Both the position numbers and the translations under genes were made by a program. The notes below the pieces were generated by a model. That model did not search any database and was not told the origin of the DNA. It was given only the letters and a program-made list of their open reading frames with translations. From contig CAWCDJ010000004.1 in the NCBI GenBank assembly GCA_963794265.1, positions 186,001 through 250,000 of the forward strand: a stretch of DNA of 64,000 bases, read 5' to 3'. Every line of letters begins with the position of its first letter. The first letter of the stretch is position 1. The stretch is from CAWCDJ01 sp963794265. GTDB lineage: Bacteria; Acidobacteriota; Terriglobia; Bryobacterales; Bryobacteraceae. Positions 52,241 through 61,539 of this stretch are shown here, piece after piece.

Positions 52241-53845
52241 TTGATTCCACCGACTTCGGACCAGAAGCGCGCCATCATTATCGGGGCGGGCCCGGCGGGT
52301 CTGACCGCCGCCTACGAACTGCTCACGCGCACGGGTATCCGTCCGGTGGTCCTTGAAAAGAGCGCCTGCCTGGGCGGTATCTGCCGCACCGTCAATTACA
52401 AGGGCAACCGCATCGATATCGGCGGGCACCGGTTCTTTTCGAAATCCGACCGGGTGATGAAATGGTGGCTACACATGCTGCCGCTCGAAGCTTCGGAAAG
52501 CGGGCCGGCAGCGATCCGGTACCACGGCATGGAGCGAGCGGTGCCGGCGGACTCTTCCGGACCCGACCCCGCGGCCGGCGGCCGGGTCATGCTGCTGCGG
52601 CCGCGCAGATCCCGAATCTATTACCTGCGCCATCTCTTCGAATACCCGCTCTCTTTCAGCCGGGACACGCTGCTCAAACTGGGACTCGCCCGCACGCTCA
52701 AGATCGGATTGAGCTATCTGCGCAGCGCGCTCCTCCCCCTAAAGCGGGAAGATACGCTTGAGCAGTTCTTGATCAACCGTTTCGGCCGGGAACTCTATCT
52801 TCGTTTTTTCAAATCCTACACCGAGAAGGTCTGGGGCGTTCCCTGCAACCGCATCAGCGCGGAGTGGGGCGCGCAGCGGATCAAGGGGCTCTCGATCTGG
52901 GCTGCAGTGCGGCACGCCCTGAGACGAGCGTTCCGCGCGGGCGACGGCGATCTCGAGCAGAAAGGCACCGAAACTTCGCTCATCGAAAAATTCCTATACC
53001 CCAAGCTCGGGCCCGGGCAGATGTGGGAAGAGGCCGCCCGCCGCATCGAGGAACTGGGCGGCGAGATCCGGACCGGCTGGAAGGTCGAGCGGATCGTCAC
53101 CGACGGCTGGCGGGTGCGGGCGGTCGAGGCCGTTCATTCCGGCACGGGCGCCAGAGAGACCGTGGAGGGGGATTATTTCTTTTCGAGCGCGCCGGTGCAG
53201 GAAATCATGCGGTCGTTCGATGCCGCGCCTCCGCCGAACGTGCTTGAAGTTTCCGATGGGCTGGTCTACCGCGACTTCATCACGGTGGGCCTGCTGGTGC
53301 GCTCGCTGCGCATTTTCGACCACACGGCCCATGGCAGGCGGTTGGTCCGCGACAATTGGATCTACATCCAGGAGCCAGACGTGCTTCTGGGCCGGCTACA
53401 GATCTTCAACAACTGGAGCCCGTACCTGGTGGCCGATCCGGAAACCGTGTGGCTGGGGCTCGAGTACTTCTGCAACCAGTCCGACGAGATCTGGAATCTG
53501 CCGGACGATCGCATGGCCGGTTTCGCCGCCGAAGAGCTGAGCCGCATCGGAATCATCAATGCCGGCGAAGTGCTGGATTCCACGGTGCTCCGCATGGAGA
53601 AGACGTACCCAGCCTACTTCGGCACTTACGACCGCTTTGCGGAGATCCGCGAACACGTAGACCGCTACACCAATCTCTACCTGGTGGGGCGCAACGGAAT
53701 GCACCGCTACAACAACCAGGACCACTCCATGCTCACCGCCATGATGGCGGTGGACGATATCCTGGCCGGGAATACCGACAAGACGCGGCTCTGGGAGGTA
53801 AACACCGAAGCCGAGTATCACGAGGAAGCGGAGCGCGCGGAATGA
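52241..53845 (+). CDS. FAD-dependent oxidoreductase, UDP-galactopyranose-mutase/amine-oxidase-like
   Basis: 534 residues with a TTG start; no clear ribosome site. N-terminal dinucleotide site IIIGAGPAGLTAAYELLTRT, then LGGICRTVNYKGNRIDIGGH and RFFSKSD, as in the family of flavin proteins often found in polysaccharide loci. FFKSYTEKVWGVPCNRIS and LVGRNGMHRYNNQDHSMLTA close to the C-terminus are also typical. The substrate is uncertain: a sugar nucleotide or polyprenyl intermediate. The next gene starts in its stop codon (ATGA). The operon continues with a GT-C-like protein and a GH31 enzyme. Confidence 0.82.
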   Translation: MIPPTSDQKRAIIIGAGPAGLTAAYELLTRTGIRPVVLEKSACLGGICRTVNYKGNRIDIGGHRFFSKSDRVMKWWLHMLPLEASESGPAAIRYHGMERAVPADSSGPDPAAGGRVMLLRPRRSRIYYLRHLFEYPLSFSRDTLLKLGLARTLKIGLSYLRSALLPLKREDTLEQFLINRFGRELYLRFFKSYTEKVWGVPCNRISAEWGAQRIKGLSIWAAVRHALRRAFRAGDGDLEQKGTETSLIEKFLYPKLGPGQMWEEAARRIEELGGEIRTGWKVERIVTDGWRVRAVEAVHSGTGARETVEGDYFFSSAPVQEIMRSFDAAPPPNVLEVSDGLVYRDFITVGLLVRSLRIFDHTAHGRRLVRDNWIYIQEPDVLLGRLQIFNNWSPYLVADPETVWLGLEYFCNQSDEIWNLPDDRMAGFAAEELSRIGIINAGEVLDSTVLRMEKTYPAYFGTYDRFAEIREHVDRYTNLYLVGRNGMHRYNNQDHSMLTAMMAVDDILAGNTDKTRLWEVNTEAEYHEEAERAE

Positions 53846-55842
53846 AGGAGCGCGCCAGGCCGGACCAGCGGCAGGTGCTGCTGTGCGTTGTGGCGCTGGT
53901 GGCGGTGAACCTGGCGATCGCGGGAAAGCTGTTCGGCGTGGAGTATACCGCGTACAACGGGTCGATCGAGCCCACATTTATTGCGATTGCGCGGATCATG
54001 GCCAAACATCCGGGGCACTGGGGCTGGTGGCCGTTCTGGAGTTGCGGCATGCCGTTGGAAACGGCCTATCTTCCGTTCCAGCAGTGGGTGGTGGCGGCGT
54101 TCAGCCTGATCACGCGGCTTTCGGCTGCGCGGTCGTTTCACATCGTGACGGCGGCGTTCTACGTGATGGGCGCTCCGGCCCTGTTCTGGATGGCTCTGGA
54201 ATTCAGCCGCAAGGTGGCCGCGAGTTTCGCCGCCGCATTGGCGTACTCGTGCTTCTCGATTTCCGCGCTGCTGGTGCCCGCCATTCGGGCCGATGCCGGC
54301 GGCGCGCTGCACCTGCGCCGCTTGCAAATCCTGGTCAGCTATGGCGAGGCGCCCCACACGGTGGCGCTGGCGTTGCTGCCGGTGGCGGTGGTATTTTTCG
54401 CGCGCGCACTGACAACCCGTGACGCGAAATGGAAAATTCTGGCAGGCGTCATGGCTGCGCTGGTGGTGTTGAGCAACGCCTTCGGCATCGTAGTGCTGGG
54501 GGGCGCCCTACTCTGCTGGATGCTGGCCTTCCGGCCGCGCCCGTGGTGGAAGGCCGCGGCGACGGTCGCGACGATCGGCATCGTGAGCTACTGCTGGATC
54601 GCTCCCTGGCTGAGCTTCGGCATGATTCGGGCCATTCGCGCGAACTCCGCCACGGCGGGCGGCGATTACCGGTACACGCCCGGATCCTGGATTGCGCTGG
54701 CCGCTTTCTGCGCCGGCTACGTGCTGACGTGGTTTCTGCTGCGGCGGCTCAGAGTCTCGGCGCCGCTCGAATTCTGCGCGCTCTTCGCTTACGCTCCTAC
54801 GGCGGTGGTGCTGCTCTGGTATTCCTTTGGCATTGCGATCGTTCCGCAACCGCATCGCTACCAGTTGGAGATGGATATGGCGCTACTGCCGGCGGTCGTA
54901 TTCGGCTGCGCGGCACTGCTCGACCGGATGCCCAAGCGGGTTCGCGCGGTCGCCGTCACGGCTGCCATCGCTGGTACTGCGCTCCAGGCAATCGGCTCGG
55001 TGGGCTATGGCTGGGGCCTGATTCAATCGGTCGATCCGGCGAAACTGGCGGAGTACCGCATCGCCAAGTGGCTGGACCAGCACCGGCCGGGAGAGCGGGC
55101 CTTTCTTTCCGGTTCGACCAGCTTCTGGTACAACGATTTCACCGACAACCCGCAGTTGGAGGGCGGTCACCTGCAATTCGCCGTGAACCCATTCCTCGGG
55201 ATTGTCGAGTACACGATCTTCTTCGGCACGAATGCCGGCAATCGCGACGCCGATTACTCCATCTTCTGGTTGAAGGCGTTCGGCGCGCGCGCCATCTCCG
55301 TCTCCGGGCCGAAGAGCAGCGAATACTACAAGCCCATCACGCACGCCCGCAAGTTCGACGGCCTTCTGCCGGTGCTGTGGCGCGAGGGGGACGATACGAT
55401 TTACGAAGTGCCCGGCCGGCCGGCGTCGCTCGCCCACGTGATTCCGGTGTCGGCGGTGGTGAGGCGGACGCCCATCCACGGTCTCGACACGCTGCCAGTC
55501 GAGGCATATGTGGCGGCGCTCGACGACCCGCAATACCCGTTGGCCACGTTTCAGTGGAAGGGCATGAGCGCCGCGGAGATCCACGCCAACCTGCGGCCGG
55601 GGCAAGTGCTCGCGGTTCAGGTGACTTATGATCGAGGCTGGGAAGCGTGGTCGAAAGGTCAGCGCCTCGCAGTGCGGCGGGATGCCATCGGACAGATGGT
55701 GATCGAGCCCCCGGCCAGCGGGCCCACCGAAATCACGCTCCGGTATACGGGCGGCGCGGAGACAGTCATCGAGCGCGGCATGAGTCTCGCGGCAATGCTG
55801 ATCGCGGCGGCGTACGGCTGGTCGAAGAGGAAAACGATATGA
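53842..55842 (+). CDS. Polytopic membrane protein, GT-C/YfhO-like
   Basis: 666 residues; ATGA overlap with the oxidoreductase. About twelve spans in the first 420 residues (QVLLCVVALVAVNLAIAGKL; VVVFFARALTT) and a soluble C-terminal part with beta strands (AVQVTYDRGWEAWSKGQRLA) as in YfhO-like proteins. The first exported loop has EYTAYNGSIEPTFIAIARIM. It could transfer a lipid-linked sugar outside the membrane. It forms the middle of a coupled operon, ending in ATGA with the GH31 gene. Confidence 0.72.
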   Translation: MKERARPDQRQVLLCVVALVAVNLAIAGKLFGVEYTAYNGSIEPTFIAIARIMAKHPGHWGWWPFWSCGMPLETAYLPFQQWVVAAFSLITRLSAARSFHIVTAAFYVMGAPALFWMALEFSRKVAASFAAALAYSCFSISALLVPAIRADAGGALHLRRLQILVSYGEAPHTVALALLPVAVVFFARALTTRDAKWKILAGVMAALVVLSNAFGIVVLGGALLCWMLAFRPRPWWKAAATVATIGIVSYCWIAPWLSFGMIRAIRANSATAGGDYRYTPGSWIALAAFCAGYVLTWFLLRRLRVSAPLEFCALFAYAPTAVVLLWYSFGIAIVPQPHRYQLEMDMALLPAVVFGCAALLDRMPKRVRAVAVTAAIAGTALQAIGSVGYGWGLIQSVDPAKLAEYRIAKWLDQHRPGERAFLSGSTSFWYNDFTDNPQLEGGHLQFAVNPFLGIVEYTIFFGTNAGNRDADYSIFWLKAFGARAISVSGPKSSEYYKPITHARKFDGLLPVLWREGDDTIYEVPGRPASLAHVIPVSAVVRRTPIHGLDTLPVEAYVAALDDPQYPLATFQWKGMSAAEIHANLRPGQVLAVQVTYDRGWEAWSKGQRLAVRRDAIGQMVIEPPASGPTEITLRYTGGAETVIERGMSLAAMLIAAAYGWSKRKTI

Positions 55843-57989
55843 AGAGACGACATTTTCTGGGTGCGGCAGGGGCGGCCGGAGCGCTGCTTCAGGCGAACCC
55901 CGCGCAGGCGCAGACCGCGCCGCCTCCTTCGGAGATTTATCCCGGGGTGTGGAAGTTCCGCTTCGGCAAAGCGGAAGAGATCACGCCCGTGAGCGCACGG
56001 CGGTACCCGCCGGCCGCATCGGCGCTCAAGGAACTGTCCGCGGTGGCTGCGTGCCCCGTGCCGGTTCGCGCATCGGGGTCGCGCCGCGGCTACCTGGTGC
56101 GCATTCCGCTCGCGCCCAATGAAATTGTCTACGGCCTCGGCTTGCAGTTGCAATCGCTGATCCAGCGCGGACTGAAGAAGAAGCTGCGGGTGAACGCCGA
56201 TCCCAAAATGGATACGGGCGATTCGCACGCGCCGGTTCCCTTCTACGTCACCACCTCCGGATACGGCGTGCTGGTCGATACCGCGCGCTACGCCACGATC
56301 TATTGCGGCAACAAGAAGCGCAAGGGCCAAAGCGGCCGGCATGTGGAAGACGGATCCGCGGTAGGCGCGGACGTGCTGCCGGCGGCTTATCGCAGCTACC
56401 GCGTGAACGAAGCGAGCGAGGTGCTGATCGAGATCCCCGCGGCCGAAGGGGTGGACGTTTATGTATTCGCCGGGCCGACGCTGCGCGAAGCCGTGCAACG
56501 CTACAACCTGTTTTCGGGCGGCGGGCCGCTGCCCCCGCGCTGGGGCCTGGGCATGTGGTACCGCGCCAAGAGCGACTACCAGCAGGCGGAGTTGATCGCG
56601 CTGGCCGACGAATTCCGCGAGCGCCGCATCCCCTGCGACGTGATCGGCCTGGAGCCGGGCTGGCAGACCCATTCCTATTCGTGCTCCTACGTCTGGAGCA
56701 GGAATTACCCGAAACCCGAAGAGATGCTGCGGGAGATGGCCAAGCGCAACTACCGCGTCAACCTCTGGGAACACGCCTTCACGCACCCGACCTCGCCCAT
56801 CTACCAGGCGCTCAGAGATCATTCGGGCGACTACGAAGTTTGGGACGGCCTGGTGCCCGATTTCCTCGACCCGGACGCGCGCCGCATCTTCGCCGATTAC
56901 CACGAGCGCACGCTGATCGCCCCGGGCGTCTCGGGCTTCAAGCTGGACGAATGCGACAACTCCGATTTCACCGGCAACTGGTCGTTTCCCGAAATCGCGC
57001 GGTTCCCCTCGGGCGCGGATGGCGAGCAGATGCACTGCCTCTTCGGCCTGCGCTATCAGGATACACTGCAGGGCGTTTTCGATAGACGCGGCTACCGCAC
57101 CTACGGTCTGGTGCGCAACTCGGGCGCGCTGGCCGCGCCTTATCCCTATGTTCTCTACAGCGACCTCTACGACCACAAGGAATTTATTCGCGGCCTGGTC
57201 AACGCGGGTTTCTCCGGCCTGCTGTGGACGCCCGAACTGCGCGACGCCAAAAATCCGGAGGATCTCGTGAGGCGCCTGCAATCGGTCGTGCTTTCGCCGA
57301 TGGCGCTGATCAACGCCTGGTACATCAAAAACCCGCCATGGAAGCAGGTGGCGCGCGCGGAGAATAACCAGGACCGTCTCGCGCCCGGATGGGAGGAGGT
57401 CGAAGCCCAATGCCGCGGCGTCATGGAACTGCGAATGCGGCTGATTCCGTATCTGCACGCGGCCTTCGTGGAGTATCACCGCCGCGGGCTGCCGCCCTTC
57501 CGCGCGCTGGCGATGGATTACGCGCACGACCCCGCCGCGCTGACCGTCGACGACCAGTACATGATGGGGGCTGCGATCCTGGTCGCACCCGCTTTCGCCG
57601 GCGAGCCGGCGCGCTCCGTCTACCTGCCGGAGGGCGACTGGTTCGATTTCTGGAGTGCGCGGCAATATCCCGGCAAGCAACGGATCGAGGTTCGCCCGCC
57701 GCTCGAACAGATTCCGATGTTCGTAAAGGGCGGTACGATCCTTCCGCTTGCCGAACCGACGCGATCCACGGAGGACCAGGAAAGCTGGCGCATCGAAGCG
57801 CAAGTCTACGGAGCGAACCCGGCGCCGGCCGTCCTTTACGAAGACGACGGCAGCGCCCGGCCGGCGCTCGCCGAAGTGCGCCTGACCTGGGACGATCAGC
57901 GGCGTTCGGGCTCGGTGACGCGTAGCGGAACCGCGTCCAAGGCCCGCTACGAGGTTACGGCCTGGAAGCCGGCCGCCGTCCGAGGTTGA
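55839..57989 (+). CDS. Tat-exported glycoside hydrolase family 31 enzyme
   Basis: 716 residues from an ATG overlapping the previous stop. The N-terminus MKRRHFLGAAGAAGALLQAN is Tat-like. An N-terminal beta domain leads into the GH31 barrel: LPPRWGLGMWYRAKSDYQQA, CDVIGLEPGWQTHSYSC, nucleophile region GFKLDECDNSDF (Asp about 370) and VNAGFSGLLWTPELRD. GH31 acts on alpha-linked sugars. The C-terminal beta domains include VAPAFAGEPARSVYLPEGDW and YEDDGS. It may trim or remodel the glycan made by the preceding genes. Its 3' end overlaps the convergent FG-GAP gene by 35 bases. Confidence 0.88.
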   Translation: MKRRHFLGAAGAAGALLQANPAQAQTAPPPSEIYPGVWKFRFGKAEEITPVSARRYPPAASALKELSAVAACPVPVRASGSRRGYLVRIPLAPNEIVYGLGLQLQSLIQRGLKKKLRVNADPKMDTGDSHAPVPFYVTTSGYGVLVDTARYATIYCGNKKRKGQSGRHVEDGSAVGADVLPAAYRSYRVNEASEVLIEIPAAEGVDVYVFAGPTLREAVQRYNLFSGGGPLPPRWGLGMWYRAKSDYQQAELIALADEFRERRIPCDVIGLEPGWQTHSYSCSYVWSRNYPKPEEMLREMAKRNYRVNLWEHAFTHPTSPIYQALRDHSGDYEVWDGLVPDFLDPDARRIFADYHERTLIAPGVSGFKLDECDNSDFTGNWSFPEIARFPSGADGEQMHCLFGLRYQDTLQGVFDRRGYRTYGLVRNSGALAAPYPYVLYSDLYDHKEFIRGLVNAGFSGLLWTPELRDAKNPEDLVRRLQSVVLSPMALINAWYIKNPPWKQVARAENNQDRLAPGWEEVEAQCRGVMELRMRLIPYLHAAFVEYHRRGLPPFRALAMDYAHDPAALTVDDQYMMGAAILVAPAFAGEPARSVYLPEGDWFDFWSARQYPGKQRIEVRPPLEQIPMFVKGGTILPLAEPTRSTEDQESWRIEAQVYGANPAPAVLYEDDGSARPALAEVRLTWDDQRRSGSVTRSGTASKARYEVTAWKPAAVRG

Positions 57990-59172
57990 GCCACACGTCC
58001 AGGCGCGGAGCCTGGAAGTTGTAGGGCTTGCCCAGGATGTCGGGCAGGCCATCGCCATTGAGATCGGCAATCTTGGCTTCGTGCAGGTCGTAGCCGCGAT
58101 CGACAATCGACGGCGTGAAATGGCCCTGGCCGTCGCCGTAGAAGATGTAGATCTTCGAATCGGCGTTCTGCCCGTTGAGCCGCTGCTCGGCGCAGAAGAT
58201 GTCGAGATTGCCGTCGCCATCCACGTCGAGCACGGCCAGGCTGTGGCCGTAGTGGATCTGCGCGATTTCGTGCGGAATCCACGCGCCCTTCACGTACTCG
58301 TACCAGTTCAGTGGGCCGTCGCCGTCGCCCACCACCAGCACCACCTCGGGCCGGCCGCCTTTCTTCAACTGCCCGGCGGCGGCGCGCGAAAAGCTGTAGT
58401 TCGGGTCGATCAGGTTTTCCTCGAAACGAAGGCCGCCCAGATTGCGGAACCACCGGCCGCCGCCGACGATATCGGGGCGGCCGTCGCCATCGATATCGAT
58501 CACGGCGAGGCCTTCGTGCTCGTTGACCCCCTTGAAGGAGGCGGGCGTGCCGCGCTGTACCGGCTCGCTGTCGGTGCTGTAATGGTAGACCTCGGTGAGC
58601 GGCCACGGTCCGGAGTGGCGCGGGTCCGCGGGCATCTTGGCGATCATGAGGGCGTGCGCGTCCTGGTTCCAGAAGACCAGCTCGGGCTTGCCGCAGCCAT
58701 CGAAATCGGCCGCCGCCTGGTCGTGGTGCTTGGGGCTGCCGGAGTTCTTGATGATGTGGCGCACCCACGGCCGTCCGGAGGCCAGGTCCGGATACGGATT
58801 CTCCCACCACCAGATCTGGTTGCTTTTGTAATCGCCGCCCGCGATGAAATCCAGATCGCCGTCGCCATCCACGTCGAGCGCCACCGAGCCGGCCTCGATG
58901 TGCAGCGGCTGCGGCTCGATCACGCTGCGCGTCCAGCCGGAGTGGTTGCGCAGGTAGAGCACTACCGAATCGGCCGCGGTGCGCTCCGTGACGACGAAAT
59001 CGTTGAGGCCGTCGCGGTTGAAATCGGCGACCGTGAGCGAGGTCTGCTCATTGCCGCGATTGGGAGCCGGAAGATCGCCATTGGCGCTCGAAAGGTGCTT
59101 CCACGCGAACTCCGCGGCGGGCGGCGCAGCCGCCAACACCGCCGCGAACAGCAGAATGGCGGGTGCGCGCAT
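57955..59172 (-). CDS. Exported FG-GAP/VCBS beta-propeller protein
   Basis: 405 residues from an ATG at 59172 (signal APAILLFAAVLAAAPPAA). Six calcium-type loops are visible: ADFNRDGLNDFVV, LDVDGDGDLDFIAG, ADFDGCGKPELVF, IDIDGDGRPDIVG, LDVDGDGNLDIFC and ADLNGDGLPDILG. They match a blade-wise FG-GAP propeller, typical of cell-surface adhesion or carbohydrate binding. Its end lies under the 3' end of the GH31 gene. The next gene upstream (NIF3-like) ends two bases inside its start, so the two may be co-transcribed. Confidence 0.85.
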   Translation of the reverse strand: MRAPAILLFAAVLAAAPPAAEFAWKHLSSANGDLPAPNRGNEQTSLTVADFNRDGLNDFVVTERTAADSVVLYLRNHSGWTRSVIEPQPLHIEAGSVALDVDGDGDLDFIAGGDYKSNQIWWWENPYPDLASGRPWVRHIIKNSGSPKHHDQAAADFDGCGKPELVFWNQDAHALMIAKMPADPRHSGPWPLTEVYHYSTDSEPVQRGTPASFKGVNEHEGLAVIDIDGDGRPDIVGGGRWFRNLGGLRFEENLIDPNYSFSRAAAGQLKKGGRPEVVLVVGDGDGPLNWYEYVKGAWIPHEIAQIHYGHSLAVLDVDGDGNLDIFCAEQRLNGQNADSKIYIFYGDGQGHFTPSIVDRGYDLHEAKIADLNGDGLPDILGKPYNFQAPRLDVWLNLGRRPASRP

Positions 59173-59173
59173 G

Positions 59174-60037
59174 TTACGGCCTCCAGAACGGCTCACGGGC
59201 CGCGACGAATTCCACCGGCACCTCGGAGACGAACTCTTTGAGCCAGGCCGTGCAGTATTTCATGCCCGCCTGTTCGGAAACGATGTGGCCGAGCAGGATC
59301 AGCCCTTTCTTCCGGCCCGCCGCGACCGTATCGTCAGCATATTCGACGACCTCCCATTCGCGCGCCTCGCCGGCTACCAGCACATCCACCTCCGGCAGCT
59401 CCAGCGCGTGGATGCCGCCCATCTGGCTGGCGTAGCCCCAATTGGCGGCCACGGTCCGCACCGGCAGCGCCGGGTCGCCCACCACCCGCATGGTGCGGAC
59501 GTTCAGCTTGGTTTGCATCTCGCGCGCCAGGTCTCCCAACGACATGCTGTCGAAGCGGAACAACCGCGGGTTCGAGGGGTCCGCGCGTTTCGTCCAGCCG
59601 AGCTCTTCGGCCATGCCGGTCGAGATGCCGTCCGGATGGCGCGCGTGCCAGTGGTCGTGAAAGCGAAACACCGCCATGCCGTTCTTCTTGAGAAACTCCG
59701 CCTTGAACCGATAGGTGGGGTCGCCCGCGAGCGGCGCGGTAACATCCTCGTGGTTGTAGAAGGTCGGCTCGTGCGTGATCACGAAGTTCCTGCCGGCCGC
59801 CGCGGCCCTCTCGACGACGTCGAGCGTGGCCATCATGGTGACGGCAATGCCCTTGACGGGAGTCTCCGGGCCGCCCACCTTGAAAGTGTCCACAGTCGGG
59901 GTGGTCCACGGCACCCCCACGTTCTTCCGGATCCGCTCGACCACGGCACCGGCGGTCAGCGGCGCCGCGGCTTCCTGTGCCAGCGCCGCGGCGGTGGCCC
60001 CAGCCATCAGAAACGACCTTCGCGTCGTCGGTTTCAT
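59174..60037 (-). CDS. NIF3-family dinuclear-metal protein with Tat signal
   Basis: 287 residues from an ATG at 60037 with GGAGG at five bases. The N-terminus MKPTTRRSFLMAGATAAALA is a clear twin-arginine signal. The body matches NIF3/GTP cyclohydrolase type 2: VITHEPTFYNHED (first metal site), VDVLVAGEAREWEVVEYADD, and the C-terminal LLGHIVSEQAGMKYC with His and Glu ligands. NIF3 proteins are usually cytoplasmic, so an exported version is notable. The substrate is unknown. The gene ends two bases beyond the start of the propeller gene. Confidence 0.82.
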   Translation of the reverse strand: MKPTTRRSFLMAGATAAALAQEAAAPLTAGAVVERIRKNVGVPWTTPTVDTFKVGGPETPVKGIAVTMMATLDVVERAAAAGRNFVITHEPTFYNHEDVTAPLAGDPTYRFKAEFLKKNGMAVFRFHDHWHARHPDGISTGMAEELGWTKRADPSNPRLFRFDSMSLGDLAREMQTKLNVRTMRVVGDPALPVRTVAANWGYASQMGGIHALELPEVDVLVAGEAREWEVVEYADDTVAAGRKKGLILLGHIVSEQAGMKYCTAWLKEFVSEVPVEFVAAREPFWRP

Positions 60038-60084
60038 GCAAGCCTCCATGCGAAAGTCTATCAGGCCGCGATCTATAATCAACC

Positions 60085-61509
60085 ATGCACTTTCCATTGC
60101 GGATGGCAGCGCTGGCACTGGCCGCGGCCGGCACGCTGTACGGCGCCGATGACGTGCTGGCGCGGGTGGCGGCCCATGCCGACCGTTTCGGCACGGTCTC
60201 CCGGCAAATCTGGGAGAACCCCGAACTCGGCTTTCACGAAAACAAGAGTTCCGCCCTGCTCCAGCAGGAACTGCGCGCCAACGGCTTCGAGATTCAGGCA
60301 GGCGTGGCGGGCATGCCGACCGCGTTCACCGCGAGTTACGGCAGCGGCAAACCGGTGATCGTGCTGATGGGCGAATTCGACGCCTTGCCCGGCTTGTCGC
60401 AAAAAGCCATGCCGTCGCAGTCGCCGGTCGAAGCCGGCGCGGCGGGACACGGCTGCGGGCACAACCTGCTGGGAGCGGCCGCGGCACTGGCGGCGGTCGC
60501 CATTAAGGAAGAGATGCAAGCCGCCGGGCTGAAGGGCACCATCCGCTACTATGGGACGCCCGCGGAAGAAGGCGGCGGCGGCAAGATCTACATGCTGCAC
60601 GCGGGTCTGTTTCACAATGTGGACGCCGTGCTCACCTGGCATCCGGGTGATGTGAACCGCGTCGACCTGCGCTCCATGCTGGCCAACAACGGCGGCAAGT
60701 TTCGCTTCTACGGTGTAGCGTCGCACGCCGCCGCGGCGCCGGAGCGGGGCCGCTCCGCGCTCGACGGCGCCATGATCATGCTGACCGCCGTGGAGTTTCT
60801 GCGCGAGCACGTCCCCCAGGAAACGCGCATCCACTACGTGATTACCAACGGCGGAAGCGCCGCCAACGTGGTACCGGCCTTCGCCGAGGTCTCGCTGATC
60901 GCGAGAAATCCGGACGCCCTGGTGCTCGACGGCATCTGGGAGCGCATCATGAAATGCGCGCAGGCCGGCGCGCTGGCCTCGGGAACCCGCATGGAATTCG
61001 AGCAGGGCACCAACTACGCGAACGTGCTGCCGAACGACGTGCTCACCGAGGTGTTGAGCCGCGCCATGCGCAAATCCGGAGGCTATGAATACACGCCGGA
61101 CGAGCGAACGTTCGCCGCCGATTTACAGAAGACCCTGGGCGTGACGGTGCGCTCCCCCGGTCCGGACACGGTCGAAACCGATCGCACGGAGGGAGCCACA
61201 CCGGCATCGTCGGATGTGGGAGACGTGAGCTGGGTGGTGCCTACCGCGCAATTCCTGGCGGCCACTTTCGTCCCCGGAGTCGCGCCGCACACCTGGCAGG
61301 CGACAGCTTGCGCGGGCACCAGCATCGGCCGAAAGGGAATGGTGGTGGCCGCCCGCACCCTGGCCGTGGCGGGGGTGGACCTGTTCGAAAACCCCGCCGA
61401 AGTTCAAGCCGCTCACGACGCGTTCGAGAAACGCCTCGCCGGGCGCGCCTGGACCACGCGGATCCCGCAGGACGGCAAGCCGCCGCTGAACTACGCGGCT
61501 CGCGAATAG
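60085..61509 (+). CDS. Exported M20-family amidohydrolase (AbgB-like)
   Basis: 474 residues with a short signal (MAALALAAAGTLYGAD). Metal-site motifs in order: IVLMGEFDALPGL, GAAGHGCGHNLLGAAAALAA, YYGTPAEEGGGGK, LTWHPGDVNRVD. The dimerisation domain is inserted near 195-310. It resembles M20D enzymes such as the B subunit of p-aminobenzoyl-glutamate hydrolase, which cleave acylated amino acids. The substrate is unknown. It is divergent from the NIF3-like gene over 47 bases. Confidence 0.9.
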   Translation: MHFPLRMAALALAAAGTLYGADDVLARVAAHADRFGTVSRQIWENPELGFHENKSSALLQQELRANGFEIQAGVAGMPTAFTASYGSGKPVIVLMGEFDALPGLSQKAMPSQSPVEAGAAGHGCGHNLLGAAAALAAVAIKEEMQAAGLKGTIRYYGTPAEEGGGGKIYMLHAGLFHNVDAVLTWHPGDVNRVDLRSMLANNGGKFRFYGVASHAAAAPERGRSALDGAMIMLTAVEFLREHVPQETRIHYVITNGGSAANVVPAFAEVSLIARNPDALVLDGIWERIMKCAQAGALASGTRMEFEQGTNYANVLPNDVLTEVLSRAMRKSGGYEYTPDERTFAADLQKTLGVTVRSPGPDTVETDRTEGATPASSDVGDVSWVVPTAQFLAATFVPGVAPHTWQATACAGTSIGRKGMVVAARTLAVAGVDLFENPAEVQAAHDAFEKRLAGRAWTTRIPQDGKPPLNYAARE

Positions 61510-61539
61510 AAACCGGCCCTTGCCGGGGTATCCTGAAAA

